Source: Marinicella algicola
GTDB lineage: Bacteria > Pseudomonadota > Gammaproteobacteria > Xanthomonadales > Marinicellaceae
Direction of reading: 5' to 3'
Assembly: GCF_028401385.1 (NCBI RefSeq)
Contig: NZ_JAQOMR010000001.1
Span: 1,242,501 to 1,306,500 of the forward strand
Length of the DNA: 64,000 nt
The notes under the pieces are model-generated. The model did not search any database. It saw nothing but the letters and a program-made list of their open reading frames with translations, and was not told the origin of the DNA. Below are positions 19,790 through 29,952 of this stretch, piece by piece. The position numbers and the translations under genes were made by a program. How positions within the stretch are numbered: position 1 is the first letter of the stretch; each line of letters begins with the position of its first letter.

Positions 19790-21210
19790 TTATTGGTCGC
19801 CCTGCGGTAACTTGTATTCCGGCCCCACCGGCATGCCATCCAGCAGGCGGCGGTGAATGATTTCGGCTTCGCTGTCGGACAGCGGCTGACCGGGCAACGA
19901 GAACACCTGCCCGGGAAGAATGAGATTGGGGTCGATGATCTGGGTCTCGTTGGCAAGATAGATTGTGGTGTAGCGCACCCCGCGGCCATAGACCCGGCGC
20001 GAAATGCGCCAGAGATTGTCACCGCGCCGGATGATGACGGCCTCGTCGCTGCCCTGAAGCTGAGGCTGCACGAAGGTCTGCGTTCCATCGGTCTGTCGCT
20101 GTCTGATGCCGGCTGTATCAGTCGAAATTGCGGCAATCTGGTTGCCCGGCGGCCGATCGAACGGCACAACGGCGCGGGCGACGACCTGATTGTCTTCGTT
20201 CAGCATGTCGACCCGGATGGTGTGAAGTCCGACCGAAACCTCGGACTTGGCTTCGAGCACGTAATTGCCTTCGATATTCACAGAACTTTCCGCCAACAAA
20301 GCATCATCGATGTAGCCACGGATTGTCGCTCCGTTCATGCCTTCGCCGGCGATGAACACTATGTCGTCTTCGATTTCCACGGCCTTGATGCTGACAGTGG
20401 CAACGACGATTTGGCGCTCGGCTGCGGGCTGTTGTTCTGCCGCAGCTTCCCGGGCCTGCGCGTCGTCGTCTTGGCCGGTTGTTTCGACGTTGACGGCTGC
20501 TAGATCGGTTTCCCTCCGCTTTCACCGCCAGCTTCGTCGGAAACGCGGGTCCTGTTTTCAAGAGATTCACTCTGGCTGTCGTCTTCGTCCGTCTCGGTCA
20601 AGGCAACAATGGTGTTGTCGGGGAGGCTGGCTCGCAGTTCCGGGGCGGAGATGATTTCCGATGCCTTGCCGGGTTCGGTGATGAGCGCGAGAAGCTCGCC
20701 GCTGTCGCCGTCCGGTATCGAGACCGTCGCCGTTTGCTGTGACCGTGCGGTGCGCCCATCCGGCATTGTGACGCTGAGGTAGATAAGGTGATCACCTGGT
20801 GCCAGCGGTGTTTCGACGATGGCGACGAAATCGCCGGATCCGGTCACCTCGGAAGAGGCGAGGATGCTTTCGTCCTCCTTGACGTCGAGAACCCCGAGCG
20901 GTTCTGCACCGCCGGCAATCACCGCCGTGCCATCAGGTTCAACGCGCAGAACATCGAATGTGGGAATGCGAAGGACGGCTTGCTGATGGTCGCCGGTATT
21001 CTGGTCATCTGCCGCGGTCTGTGTATCGTCTGTGGCTTCGGTTGAAGGCTCGGTCTGCGGAGCTGCGATGTCAGCGTTTTGCGTAGCCGGAGCTGTTGCC
21101 TGCCGATCGGCCATATCGGCGCCCTTGTCGCGCAACGCAAAATAGGCGCCGGCTGCAATGAGCAGGAGGATGATCACCGCAATGATGACACGTGTATTCT
21201 TCTTGTTCAT
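19790..21210 (-). CDS. LysM-domain envelope protein with N-terminal membrane anchor (frame interrupted)
   Basis: A roughly 473-residue protein. It starts MNKKNTRVIIAVIILLLIAAGAY, one membrane anchor, then a long Ala/Thr/Gln/Asp-rich linker, repeated Ig-like beta segments (VIAGGAEPLGVLDVKEDE, ATIRGYIDDALLAESSV), and a C-terminal LysM domain (RRGDNLWRISRRVYGRG, NLILPGQVF) that should bind peptidoglycan. The frame changes near 20507; one added C restores PDLAAVNVE and joins both halves. The architecture is common in Rhizobiales; function probably envelope-related. Upstream of the Atm1-type gene on the same strand. Confidence 0.8.
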
Positions 21211-21391
21211 TCGTCACTCCAGACTCGGCGCTATGCGGAAGACGCCAATTCCTGAAAACGCTAGCCACAGTGTGGTTTATACACAAGTCTTCATTCGCGC
21301 TTGCGAGAAAGCGTGAACAAGGTAAATGCCTGATTGTGGTCGTTTTGCAATGAACTTGACCCGGAACGGCCAAATGAGGTTCATTAAAGCC

Positions 21392-22021
21392 ATGAATAAC
21401 GAACAAGATACGATTCGATCCATTTGTGTCTATTGCGGCTCACGACCGGGCGGAGCCCCTGCCTATATGGCTGCCGGTAAGGCGCTGGGGACGGCAATCG
21501 CCAACGCCGGTTGCCGCCTCGTCTATGGCGGCGGCACCAAGGGCATTATGGGGGCTGTTGCCGAAGGCATGCTTGAAAATGGCGGTCATGTGACTGGCAT
21601 TATTCCCGAATTCCTCGTCGACATGGAGGCCACCCGCCACCAGCTTGAAGCACTCGACGAACTGCTGATTACACCGGACATGCACGTGCGCAAGCACACC
21701 ATGTTCGAGCGTGCCGATGCCTTCGTGGCGCTTCCCGGCGGGATCGGGACGCTTGAGGAAATCGTCGAAATCATGACCTGGGCTCAGCTCGGCCGGCATT
21801 CAAAGCCGATGATCTTCGGCAATGTCGACGGGTTCTGGAACCCGATGATGCAACTGCTCGAACATATGAGTGGAGAGGGCTTTCTGCACACCAGCCACCA
21901 GGTTCGTCCGCGCCTCATTGACGACGTCAACGACATCGTACCGACCATCGAGGCCCTGTGGGCCGAGCGGGATGGCGATGAAGAGGGCGAAAACACATCA
22001 TCAGCCGGCTCTAGAGCCTAG
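21392..22021 (+). CDS. LOG-family nucleoside 5'-monophosphate phosphoribohydrolase
   Basis: LOG-family enzyme, related to those that release cytokinin bases; many bacterial members act on AMP or other purine nucleotides. The 209-residue product has GGGTKGIMGAVAEG and the signature LPGGIGTLEEIVEIMTWAQ. I start at MNNEQDTIRSICVYCG because conserved sequence begins there; in-frame ATGs exist up to 66 bases upstream. Divergent from the LysM gene. The stop lies within a strong hairpin. Confidence 0.88.
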   Translation: MNNEQDTIRSICVYCGSRPGGAPAYMAAGKALGTAIANAGCRLVYGGGTKGIMGAVAEGMLENGGHVTGIIPEFLVDMEATRHQLEALDELLITPDMHVRKHTMFERADAFVALPGGIGTLEEIVEIMTWAQLGRHSKPMIFGNVDGFWNPMMQLLEHMSGEGFLHTSHQVRPRLIDDVNDIVPTIEALWAERDGDEEGENTSSAGSRA

Positions 22022-22033
22022 ACCCGGCTGATG
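21999..22033. terminator. Inverted repeat at the convergent LOG/fnrN ends
   Basis: Perfect 10-bp arms CATCAGCCGG and CCGGCTGATG with a 15-base loop that contains the LOG stop codon. No T tract on the plus strand, so this is a candidate bidirectional mRNA end rather than a classical terminator. Confidence 0.45.
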
Positions 22034-22067
22034 GGTGCTTCCGTCAATATGCTTGGCGAGCGGGCTG

Positions 22068-22795
22068 TCAATCGTTGCCGGCGGCTTCGTTAAGACGTTC
22101 GATGTCAGGCACCGTGACGTGGCGGTTGTTTTCCACCAATATCACCCTGTCCTTGCGAAGCTTCGTCATCTGGCGGCTGACCGTTTCGATGGTCAGGCCG
22201 AGGAAATCTGCGATATCGGCACGCGATAGCGGCAGATCGAAGGTGCAGCCGTCATCAGCTTCCGGATCGATATGGGTGGCGATCAGATGCAGGAATGATG
22301 CGACCTTCTCGCGCGCCGTTTTGCGTCCAAGCGTCAGCATCCAGTCGCGGGCCTCGTCGAGTTCTTTCAGCGACTGGCCGTAGAGCTTGTGTTCGAGGCC
22401 GGGCGTATCGGCAATCATCCGTTCAATCGCCGCACGGGGAAAGGCGCAGATCTCCGTGGTGGTCGCGGCTTCCGCCGTCAGCGAGCTTTCGCGTGAGAAC
22501 GGGCGGCCGAGGAAATCGGGCGCGAACTGCAGGCCGACAATCTGCTGGCGGCCATCCGCCATCATCTTCGAGAGCTTCACAACACCGCGCAGGATGTTGG
22601 AATAGCTGTTGACGTTTTCGCCCTGGCCAACAACTTCCGTACCCGGGTCGATTGTTCGTTTTGAGGAATGCTTGTTCAGCGTTGCGAGCTGAGAACCGTT
22701 CAGAACCGAGCAGATCCCCCGTGGCGGGCCTCACAGGCGCGGCACACATGCGGTATGGCGTCGTCGTCAATTGCGAGATGGGGCTTGTCATCCAT
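22068..22795 (-). CDS. fnrN: FnrN-type oxygen-sensing regulator (Crp/Fnr family, frame interrupted)
   Basis: Transcription factor that senses oxygen through a 4Fe-4S cluster. Start MDDKPHLAIDDDAIPHVC. The N-terminal cysteines lie in VCRACEARHGGICSV (CxxC then a third Cys), as in FnrN rather than FixK. An effector domain follows, then the helix-turn-helix DIADFLGLTIETVSRQM, whose recognition helix E..SR fits FNR-box binding. The frame breaks in the C5 run at 22716-22720; one added base repairs a 242-residue protein. Divergent from hemN with an FNR box between them. Confidence 0.9.
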
Positions 22796-22916
22796 GGTTT
22801 CACCAAACTGCGGCCATTTGACATGGCTGTCTTCATTTCCCGGACCCGCTCTAGCCGCCCTTTGGGCGGTGCGCAACCATTTAGCAGTTTACGCAAGCGG
22901 GCGGCGTCTTCATTCC

Positions 22917-22930
22917 TTGATTAAAGTCAA
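22917..22930. promoter_or_regulatory. FNR box (anaerobox) in the fnrN-hemN intergenic region
   Basis: TTGATTAAAGTCAA matches the FNR consensus TTGAT-N4-ATCAA at nine of ten defined positions. It lies 61 bases before the hemN ATG and 121 bases before the fnrN ATG. Activation of hemN at low oxygen and autoregulation of fnrN are the known pattern in rhizobia. Confidence 0.85.
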
Positions 22931-22991
22931 AGCCGGGGCAAGCGCAAGGCGTTAACGAAAACTCATCCCGAATGAAGGAGGGTTTTTCGTC

Positions 22992-24344
22992 ATGATCTCG
23001 GACAGGCAGTTGCTGGCGACGTTTGCGCGACCCGTGCCCCGCTATACGAGTTATCCGACCGCACCGCATTTTCACGGTGGCATTTCCGCCGGCGATGTTT
23101 CCGGCTGGATCAAGGGGCTCGCTGCAGGCCAGAGCCTGTCGCTTTATGTTCACATCCCCTATTGCGACCGGCTGTGCTGGTTTTGCGCCTGTCACACAAA
23201 ACATACGCTACGCTATGACCCGATCACCACCTATCTGGAAAGTCTGAGGCAGGAAATCAAGAGCGTTGGCGCGCTGGTATCGCCCGACGTCCAGGTGAAA
23301 GCGCTGCACTGGGGTGGTGGGTCTCCCACCATGCTGAAGCCCGAGGACATGCGCAGGCTGATGGGCTGGCTGCGCGCGGCATTCAGTTTCGCCGAGGATG
23401 CCGAGATCAGTGTCGAGATGGACCCGAACGACCTCGATGAAGCGCGCTATGATGCGCTGTCCGATATCGGCGTGACCCGCGCCAGCCTCGGGGTGCAGGA
23501 TTTCGATGACAAGGTCCAGAAAACCATCAATCGTCTGCAGAGCTTCGAGCAGACGGCATCGGTGATTTCGGCAATGCGGGAACGCGGCGTGGGGTCCGTC
23601 AATTGCGATCTGCTCTACGGCCTGCCTTACCAGAGCCTCGACACCCTTTCACGGACTGTTGAACAGATCATATCACTCCGCCCGGACAGGATTGCCCTGT
23701 TCGGCTATGCCCATGTGCCATGGATGAAAAAGCATCAGACGCTGATTCCCGAACAGGCGCTGCCGGATTCCGAAGCTCGTTTCGAGCAGATGACGCTTGC
23801 CGGCGGGAAACTCGTGGATGCCGGCTATACGCAGATTGGCATCGACCATTTTGCATTGCCGGAAGACAGCCTGGCGAAAGCCGCGAAATCCGGGCGTCTG
23901 AGGCGTAATTTCCAGGGTTATACCGATGAGAGCGCCGATGCTCTGATCGGGCTTGGTGCTTCCTCGATCAGCGAGGTTCCGCAAGGATACTGGCAGAATA
24001 TCCCCGCGATCGGCGAATACGGGCGGCTGGCGGAAGCCGGCGAATTGCCGGTTGTGCGCGGTATAGCCCTTGATGACGAGGACCGGTTGCGCGGCTTTGT
24101 GATCGAGAAAGTGATGTGCGCCTATGGCTTTTCCAGCTGCGAATTGCGGGCGCGTTTCGGCGCTTCTGCCGAGCCGGTTATTGCGGAGGCGAAGGCCTAT
24201 GCGCGGCTCAATCCCGACATTTGTCGCTTCGATGCGTTCGGTTTTCGCCTGCAGAAAGTTGCTTTTCCGTTTGCCCGCTCTGTTGCGGCGACATTTGATA
24301 CCTATCTTGGGGGTGGTCGCGGCCGGCACTCATCGGCAGTCTGA
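22992..24344 (+). CDS. hemN: Oxygen-independent coproporphyrinogen III dehydrogenase
   Basis: Radical SAM enzyme that makes protoporphyrinogen IX for heme without oxygen. The 450-residue product has the cluster motif PYCDRLCWFCACHTKH (CxxxCxxC plus the extra Cys of HemN), the SAM-binding WGGGSPTML, and VNCDLLYGLPYQ. Full length for HemN, so not merely a HemW-type paralogue. GAAGGAGG lies before the ATG. The FNR box upstream implies induction at low oxygen by FnrN. Confidence 0.96.
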   Translation: MISDRQLLATFARPVPRYTSYPTAPHFHGGISAGDVSGWIKGLAAGQSLSLYVHIPYCDRLCWFCACHTKHTLRYDPITTYLESLRQEIKSVGALVSPDVQVKALHWGGGSPTMLKPEDMRRLMGWLRAAFSFAEDAEISVEMDPNDLDEARYDALSDIGVTRASLGVQDFDDKVQKTINRLQSFEQTASVISAMRERGVGSVNCDLLYGLPYQSLDTLSRTVEQIISLRPDRIALFGYAHVPWMKKHQTLIPEQALPDSEARFEQMTLAGGKLVDAGYTQIGIDHFALPEDSLAKAAKSGRLRRNFQGYTDESADALIGLGASSISEVPQGYWQNIPAIGEYGRLAEAGELPVVRGIALDDEDRLRGFVIEKVMCAYGFSSCELRARFGASAEPVIAEAKAYARLNPDICRFDAFGFRLQKVAFPFARSVAATFDTYLGGGRGRHSSAV

Positions 24345-24446
24345 TCAAATGTCGAAAAAACGTCATCAGGCACCTAGCGGCCATTGGCTTTTCGGCAATC
24401 TTTGCCTATGAGAAGGGCTGAATTGATAGTTTGAAGAGGTATAGGC

Positions 24447-24728
24447 GTGAGCGCTACATTCGATAAAGTTGCCGACATCATCGCGGAAACGAGCGAGATC
24501 GACCGCGAAAAGATTACGCCGGAAAGCAACACGATCGACGATCTGGGCATCGACAGTCTTGATTTCCTCGATATCGTCTTTGCCGTTGACAAGGAATTCG
24601 GTATCAAGATTCCGCTCGAAAAGTGGACTCAGGAAGTCAATGAGGGCAAGGTCGACGCGGATGAATACTTCATCCTGAAGAATCTCTGCGCCAAGATCGA
24701 CGAACTCAGGGCGGCCAAACAGTCCTGA
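24447..24728 (+). CDS. acpXL: Acyl carrier protein AcpXL for very-long-chain fatty acid synthesis
   Basis: Specialised acyl carrier protein that holds the growing 27-hydroxyoctacosanoyl chain destined for lipid A in rhizobia. The 93 residues include the phosphopantetheine site [16 protein letters not shown], with the Ser in GIDSLD. Sequence around [11 protein letters not shown] and [16 protein letters not shown] is characteristic of AcpXL and not of housekeeping AcpP. Heads the gene set ending in lpxXL. AcpS at 6578 is the likely activator. Confidence 0.93.
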   Translation: MSATFDKVADIIAETSEIDREKITPESNTIDDLGIDSLDFLDIVFAVDKEFGIKIPLEKWTQEVNEGKVDADEYFILKNLCAKIDELRAAKQS

Positions 24729-24827
24729 TTTTGCCAGGCAGCCCTCCATGCGGACAAGCTTCGGAGCCTGCCGTGGCTTCCGGTTTCTGGCCGTAAGTGA
24801 CACAGGCAGGAGAGGCTGAAGGCATTC

Positions 24828-25316
24828 ATGCTGCTCGAATATTTTCAGATGATTGACCAGATCGTGTCCGTGGATATCTCTGCGGGCAGGATCAATGCAC
24901 GCTCGACGGTGCCGGAGAACAGCCCTGTTTTCGAAGGACATTTTCCGGGCATGCCGCTGGTACCCGGTGTGTTGCTCATCGAAACCATGGCGCAGGCGTC
25001 CGGCATGTTGCTGCTTGGCGTCAACGACTGCTCATCCATGCCCTTCCTTATGATGGTCGACAGCGCCAAACTGCGCAGTTTCGTCGCGCCGAATGCCGTC
25101 ATCGATATTGAGGCGGTGCTGGAGCACGAAGGATCGGGCTTTGCCGTGACAAAGGCGAAGATAGCCTCGGACGGCAAGCCTATCTCCAGCGCGCAGCTGA
25201 AATTCAGAACGCTCTCTTTTGAAGATAATGATCTCGCGCCGATCGTCAGGCGGCGCGCCGAGGAAGTCGGTCTGTTTGCCGCGATCGCGCGCAGCCAGAC
25301 CGTGGAAAGGTCCTGA
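24828..25316 (+). CDS. fabZXL: 3-hydroxyacyl-ACP dehydratase of the AcpXL cluster
   Basis: Hot-dog fold dehydratase of the FabZ/FabA group, for chain elongation on AcpXL. The catalytic His is in FEGHFPGMPLVPGVLLIETMAQ and the acidic partner is the Glu of LIETMAQ. At 162 residues it is about ten longer than FabZ, with a Glu/Arg-rich tail. Its stop is one base from the next ATG, so it is coupled to the following ketosynthase-like gene. Confidence 0.88.
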   Translation: MLLEYFQMIDQIVSVDISAGRINARSTVPENSPVFEGHFPGMPLVPGVLLIETMAQASGMLLLGVNDCSSMPFLMMVDSAKLRSFVAPNAVIDIEAVLEHEGSGFAVTKAKIASDGKPISSAQLKFRTLSFEDNDLAPIVRRRAEEVGLFAAIARSQTVERS

Positions 25317-25317
25317 A

Positions 25318-26519
25318 ATGACGAAGTCGGACAATGATGTCGTTGTCACGGGTATCGGACTTGTGACCAGTTTCGGTGTCGGACAGGCGCCGCATGTCGC
25401 CATGCTGACCGGAAGCGCCACGCCCGCGGTCAATGTCGACAGTGAAATCTGTGCACCCTATCCGGTGCATCCGCTGCCCGAGATCGACTGGAAAGACCAG
25501 ATCCCGAAACGCGGCGACCAGCGGCAGATGGAGAACTGGCAGCGTCTCGGTGTGTATGCGGCGGGCCTTGCGCTCGACGATGCCGGGGTGAAGGGCAATG
25601 AAGATATCTGCTCGACGATGGACATGATCGTGGCCGCCGGCGGCGGTGAGCGCGATATCGCCGTCGACACGATGATCATCAATGAAGGGCTGGAACGCAG
25701 CGACCGGGAAATTCTGCTCAACGAGAAGCTGACCACGGAATTGCGTCCGACCCTGTTTCTGGCCCAGCTGGCTAACTTGGTGGCGGGCAATATCTCGATC
25801 GTGCAAAAGGTTACCGGTTCGTCGCGCACCTTCATGGGTGAAGAGGCCGCCGGCATTTCCGCCGTTGCCACCGCCTATGCCCGTATTCTTGCCGGTCAGT
25901 CGACGCACACACTTGTCGGCGGGGCCTTTGTTGCCGAGCGGCGCGATATTCTTTTGATGCTGGAAGCCGTTCATGCGCTGTCGCGCGGCGCACGGGCACC
26001 GCTCTGGGATCGTGCAGCCGAAGATGACGGCGGCATGGTGATGGGCTCAGCGGGTGCATTTCTGGTGCTTGAATCACGCGCCTATGCCGAGACGCGCGGC
26101 GCGCATATCTATGCGACGATTTCCGGTGTCGAGGGTGATCGCGGCAAGCGCGACGAGGGCAGGCTTGAAAAACGTCTCGGCCGGCTGTTTGCCGATGCAG
26201 GCTTTGAGGGCGGCGAAGGTGACGTCGTGTTTTCCGGCGCGACAGGCCTTACTGCGCTGACGAAGCGCGAGGCGGATTTCGTCAAGCAAGCGTTTCCGGA
26301 TACCCCGCTTCGCGGCTACACCGGCATAACCGGCCATGCCATGGAAGCCAATTTTCCCTCGGTATTGCGCTTGGCGCGCTGGCGCTCGACAACAAGACAC
26401 CGGTCCCTCTCTTCAATGACGGTGAAGGACCGATGAATGCGCCGGCGCAAAAGATCGCCGTGACCAATGTTGGCCTGCAGCGCGGCGAAGGTGTTGCCGT
26501 GCTGGTTGGCGAAAACTGA
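25318..26519 (+). CDS. fabF2XL: Ketosynthase-like protein lacking the active-site Cys (AcpXL cluster, frame interrupted)
   Basis: KAS-fold protein of about 400 residues starting MTKSDNDVVVTGIG. Where FabF has the nucleophile in ACASG it reads SSRTFMGEEAAG, without Cys. The NAHGT His is also replaced (FSGATGLTALTK), while the second His (GITGHAMEAN) remains. Two of three catalytic residues are thus missing, as in chain-length-factor subunits of KAS heterodimers. The frame breaks at CCC 26356-26358; one added C gives LGIALGALALDNKTPVPLF and the stop at 26519. A pairing with the next gene is inferred. Confidence 0.85.
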
Positions 26520-26533
26520 GAAAGGACCGGCAG

Positions 26534-27817
26534 ATGAGCAGCAAATTTACCGATCATCTGGGCCGTCCGCTCGTCGCGGTGACCGGGATGGGCGTTGTGA
26601 CCTCGCTCGGTCGCGGCCTGAAGGACAACTGGGAACGGCTAACCGCCGGCGTTTCCGGCATTCATGGGATTTCGCGGTTCCCGACAGAGCTTCTGTCGAC
26701 CCGGATCGCCGGTACAGTGGATTTCATCCCTTCCGATCCCAATCCGGTAGCGCGGTCGTACGCGTTTGCCGAGGCGACGATTGAGGAAGCCCTCGAAATG
26801 GCCGGGCTTTCAGGTGATTTCGATGCGCCGCTGTTCCTCGCCGCCCCACCGGTGGAGCCGGAATGGTCGATGCGCTTCAATCTGGGCGACCGTGCGCCGC
26901 CGCCGAAAGAAGATAATGACGTCTATGTCCGCTTTCTGGCGGCCATGCGCGAACAGGCGGATCCGGCTTTCCACGAGGCCGTGATGTTCGGCTCGATCTC
27001 GGAGCGGATCGCTGACCGGTTTGGAACGCGCGGCCTTCCGGTCACGCTGTCGACGGCCTGTGCCTCCGGTGCCACTGCGATCCAGCTCGGCGTTGAAGCC
27101 ATCCGTCAGGGCCGCACCGACAAGGCGATGACGGTGGCCACCGATGGTTCGGTGACGGCCGAGGCGCTGGTGCGTTTCTCATTGCTGTCTGCGCTTTCCA
27201 CCCAGAACGATCCGCCGGAAAAGGCCTCCAAGCCGTTCAGCAAGGATCGCGACGGTTTCGTGATCGCCGAAGGGGCGGCCACGCTCATTCTCGAATCGCT
27301 GGAGGCAGCACATGCCCGTGGCGCCAAAGTCTACGGCATTATCCGTGGTTGCGGCGAGAAAGCCGATCATTTCCACCGGACCCGGTCTTCGCCCGATGGC
27401 GGCCCGGCGATCGCGACCATTCGTGCGGCACTTGAGGATGCGGGGCTCGGCATCGACTCGCTCGATTACATCAACGCCCACGGCACTTCGACGCCCGAAA
27501 ACGACAAGATGGAATATTCCGCTCTCAAGGCCGTGTTCGGTGATGAGCTGATGCCATCCATTCCGCTGTCATCGAACAAGTCGATGATTGGCCATGCGCT
27601 GACGGCCGCGGGCGCAGTGGAGGCAGTGTTCTCTCTGCAGACCATGCTCACGGGCGTGCTGCCGCCGACCATCAACTACATCAATCCGGATCCGACGATC
27701 GATCTCGATGTGGTGCCGAACACGGCGAGGAATGCTTCGGTTTCCTCGGTGCTTTCCAGTTCGTTCGGCTTTGGCGGGCAGAATGCCTGTCTGGTGATGA
27801 CCCGCGAACCGTCCTGA
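26534..27817 (+). CDS. fabF1XL: Beta-ketoacyl-ACP synthase II-like protein (AcpXL cluster)
   Basis: Ketosynthase with the full Cys-His-His set: Cys in LSTACASGATA, His in NAHGTSTPEND, Lys and His in SSNKSMIGHALTAAGAVE. The 427 residues match the FabF family. It should catalyse the elongation condensations on AcpXL, perhaps as partner of the Cys-less homologue that ends 14 bases upstream. The start MSSKFTDHLGRPLVAVTGMG follows AGAAAGGACCGG. Confidence 0.92.
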   Translation: MSSKFTDHLGRPLVAVTGMGVVTSLGRGLKDNWERLTAGVSGIHGISRFPTELLSTRIAGTVDFIPSDPNPVARSYAFAEATIEEALEMAGLSGDFDAPLFLAAPPVEPEWSMRFNLGDRAPPPKEDNDVYVRFLAAMREQADPAFHEAVMFGSISERIADRFGTRGLPVTLSTACASGATAIQLGVEAIRQGRTDKAMTVATDGSVTAEALVRFSLLSALSTQNDPPEKASKPFSKDRDGFVIAEGAATLILESLEAAHARGAKVYGIIRGCGEKADHFHRTRSSPDGGPAIATIRAALEDAGLGIDSLDYINAHGTSTPENDKMEYSALKAVFGDELMPSIPLSSNKSMIGHALTAAGAVEAVFSLQTMLTGVLPPTINYINPDPTIDLDVVPNTARNASVSSVLSSSFGFGGQNACLVMTREPS

Positions 27818-27882
27818 CGGCAACGCGTGGAGATTTTTGGGTGGTTTTTGCTGCCTTTGACGAGACTGCGAAGGAATGACCA

Positions 27883-28913
27883 ATGCGCGCATTGCAGCTG
27901 ATCGATGATCGCAAGATCGAAATACGGGACGTGGCCGAACCGGAAGCGCCCGGTCCGGGAGAAGTGACGCTGAGGCCGAAGGCGGTTGCGCTCAACCACA
28001 TTGACGTCTGGGGCTGGCGCGGCATGGCTTTTGCCAAGCGCAAGCTGCCGCTCACCATCGGCGCGGAAGCGTCCGGTGTTGTCGAGGCGATCGGCCCGGG
28101 CGTTGCCAATGTGCTGCCGGGCCAGTTGGTTTCAATCTATGGCGCACGCACCTGCGGCCACTGCAAGGCCTGCCGCGAGGGCAGGGACAATCTTTGTGAA
28201 CATGTCGGCGGCGTGCATGGCTTCCATCTCGACGGATTTGCCCAGGAGAAGATCAATATTCCGGCACGTCAACTGGTCGTTGCTCCGCCCGGTATCGATG
28301 CTGTTGCCGCCGCCCTTGCGCCTGTTACCTTCGGAACCGTCGAGCACATGTTGTTCGATAATGCCAAGCTGCAGCCGGGTGAGACCATTCTCGTTCATGC
28401 CGGTGGATCCGGTATCGGCTCGGCTGCGATACAGCTTGCAAAGAAAATGGGCTGCAGGGTGATCACCACCGTCGGCTCGGAAGACAAGATGGAGAAGGCG
28501 CGCGCGCTCGGCGCCGACGAAGTCATCAATTATCGCGTAGACCGTTTCGAAGGCGTGGTCCGCAAGCTTACCAAAAGAAGGGCGTCGATGTCGTTTTCGA
28601 ACATGTTGGCGCCGATACGTGGGCAGGCTCGATGCTTTCCATGAAACGCGGTGGCCGGCTGGTGACCTGTGGCTCAACCTCCGGCGTTTCCACCAGTGTT
28701 AACCTGATGATGCTGTTCCAGCAGCAGCTGAAATTCTTCGGCTCCTTCGGCTGCCGGATGGAGAACATGGAAAACGCCATGCAGAAAATGGCGCAAGGTA
28801 TCGTTCACCCGGTCATCGACACGCTGGTTGGTTTCGACGGTATCGACAAGGCGCTTGAGCGTATGGAAAGTCGTCAGGTCTTCGGCAAGATCGTGCTCGA
28901 GATCGGTGACTGA
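27883..28913 (+). CDS. Zinc-type alcohol dehydrogenase/enoyl reductase-like protein of the AcpXL cluster (frame interrupted)
   Basis: A medium-chain dehydrogenase of 343 residues. It has a GroES-like domain with GAEASGVVEAIG and the structural-zinc cysteines CGHCKACREGRDNLC, then a Rossmann domain with HAGGSGIGSAAIQLAKKMG. The frame breaks at AAAA 28573-28576; one added A restores GVDVVFEHVGAD and joins the C-terminal part (MLSMKRGGRLVTCG). In rhizobia a homologue occupies this place in the cluster and is thought to act in chain reduction; this is by context only. Confidence 0.85.
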
Positions 28914-29013
28914 GCGTTTGCCGTTGTTAAGCTTGGCGTAAACAAGAATCACAGTTAAAAGTCGGGCGGCACGATCTTTCGTGCTGCCCGCAGTCAATTT
29001 TGGATCTGAGTCT

Positions 29014-29939
29014 GTGAAGTTCTTCATCACCCGTATCGTTCTCAAAGCCCGCCAGGTCCAGCAATGGCTGGTCGCTTATCTGGTCTTCGGTCTGCTTTCA
29101 GTGTTCAAGCTGTTTCCCGCTGACGGTTCGATCCGCTTTGCAGACTGGGTGATGCGCAAGATCGGGCCATTCACCGGCCGCCACAAGCTGATTCTCGAAA
29201 ACCTGCATTGTGCGTTTCCGGACAAAGACGAGGCCGAGATCACGCGCATCGCGCTGGAAAGCTGGGGGCATATCGGCCGGCTTGCCGCGGAATATGTGTT
29301 TCTGGATGAACTTTTTGACTTCGACCCTGATGATCCGGGGTGGGCCGGATCGAGGTTGCCGGCATCGAACGTTTCAGGGAATTGCTCGAGCTTGATCGGC
29401 CATTCATCGTGTTTACCGCCCACACCGCCAATTTCGAAATTCTACCGGTGGCTGCCGCATCTTTCGGGCTGAACGTTTCGGTGCTGTTCCGCCCGCCGAA
29501 CAACCCCTATATCGCCAGCAAGGTCTTCCGCTTTCGCCGCAAGCGCATGGGCGAACTGGTGCCTTCGCATGCGGGATCCGCCTTTGCTCTGGCCAGTGCG
29601 CTGGATGCGGGCAAGGGGGTCGGCGTGCTGGTGGACCAGAAATTCAAACGCGGAATGACCTCGCAGTATTTCGGACAGGACGTCCGAACCAATCCGCTGT
29701 TGGCAAAGCTTGCGCGTCAGTTCAACTGCCCGGTTTTCCCTGCGCGTTGCATTCGGTTGCCGGATAACCGTTTCCGCCTCGAGCTTGAAGAGGAATTACC
29801 GCTGCCGCGCACGGCGACGGGAAGCGTGGATGTGCCCGCTACGGCGCAGGCGCTCAACGACAAAGTCGAATCATGGGTGCGCGAAAATCCCGAGCAATGG
29901 CTCTGGTATCATGACCGCTGGAGCCGCCGGGGGCGATAG
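29014..29939 (+). CDS. lpxXL: Very-long-chain acyltransferase for lipid A (frame interrupted)
   Basis: Late acyltransferase of the LpxL/HtrB family that moves the very-long acyl chain from AcpXL to lipid A at the inner membrane. The catalytic HX4E motif is AHTANFEILP, and QKFKRGMTSQYFG is typical. An N-terminal hydrophobic segment (WLVAYLVFGLLSVFKLF) anchors it. The frame breaks at GGGG 29337-29340; one added G joins DDPG to VGRIEVAGIERF, for 308 residues. I start at GTG 29014 by homology; an ATG lies 33 bases upstream in frame. Confidence 0.88.
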
Positions 29940-29952
29940 GGCGCAAGCACCG

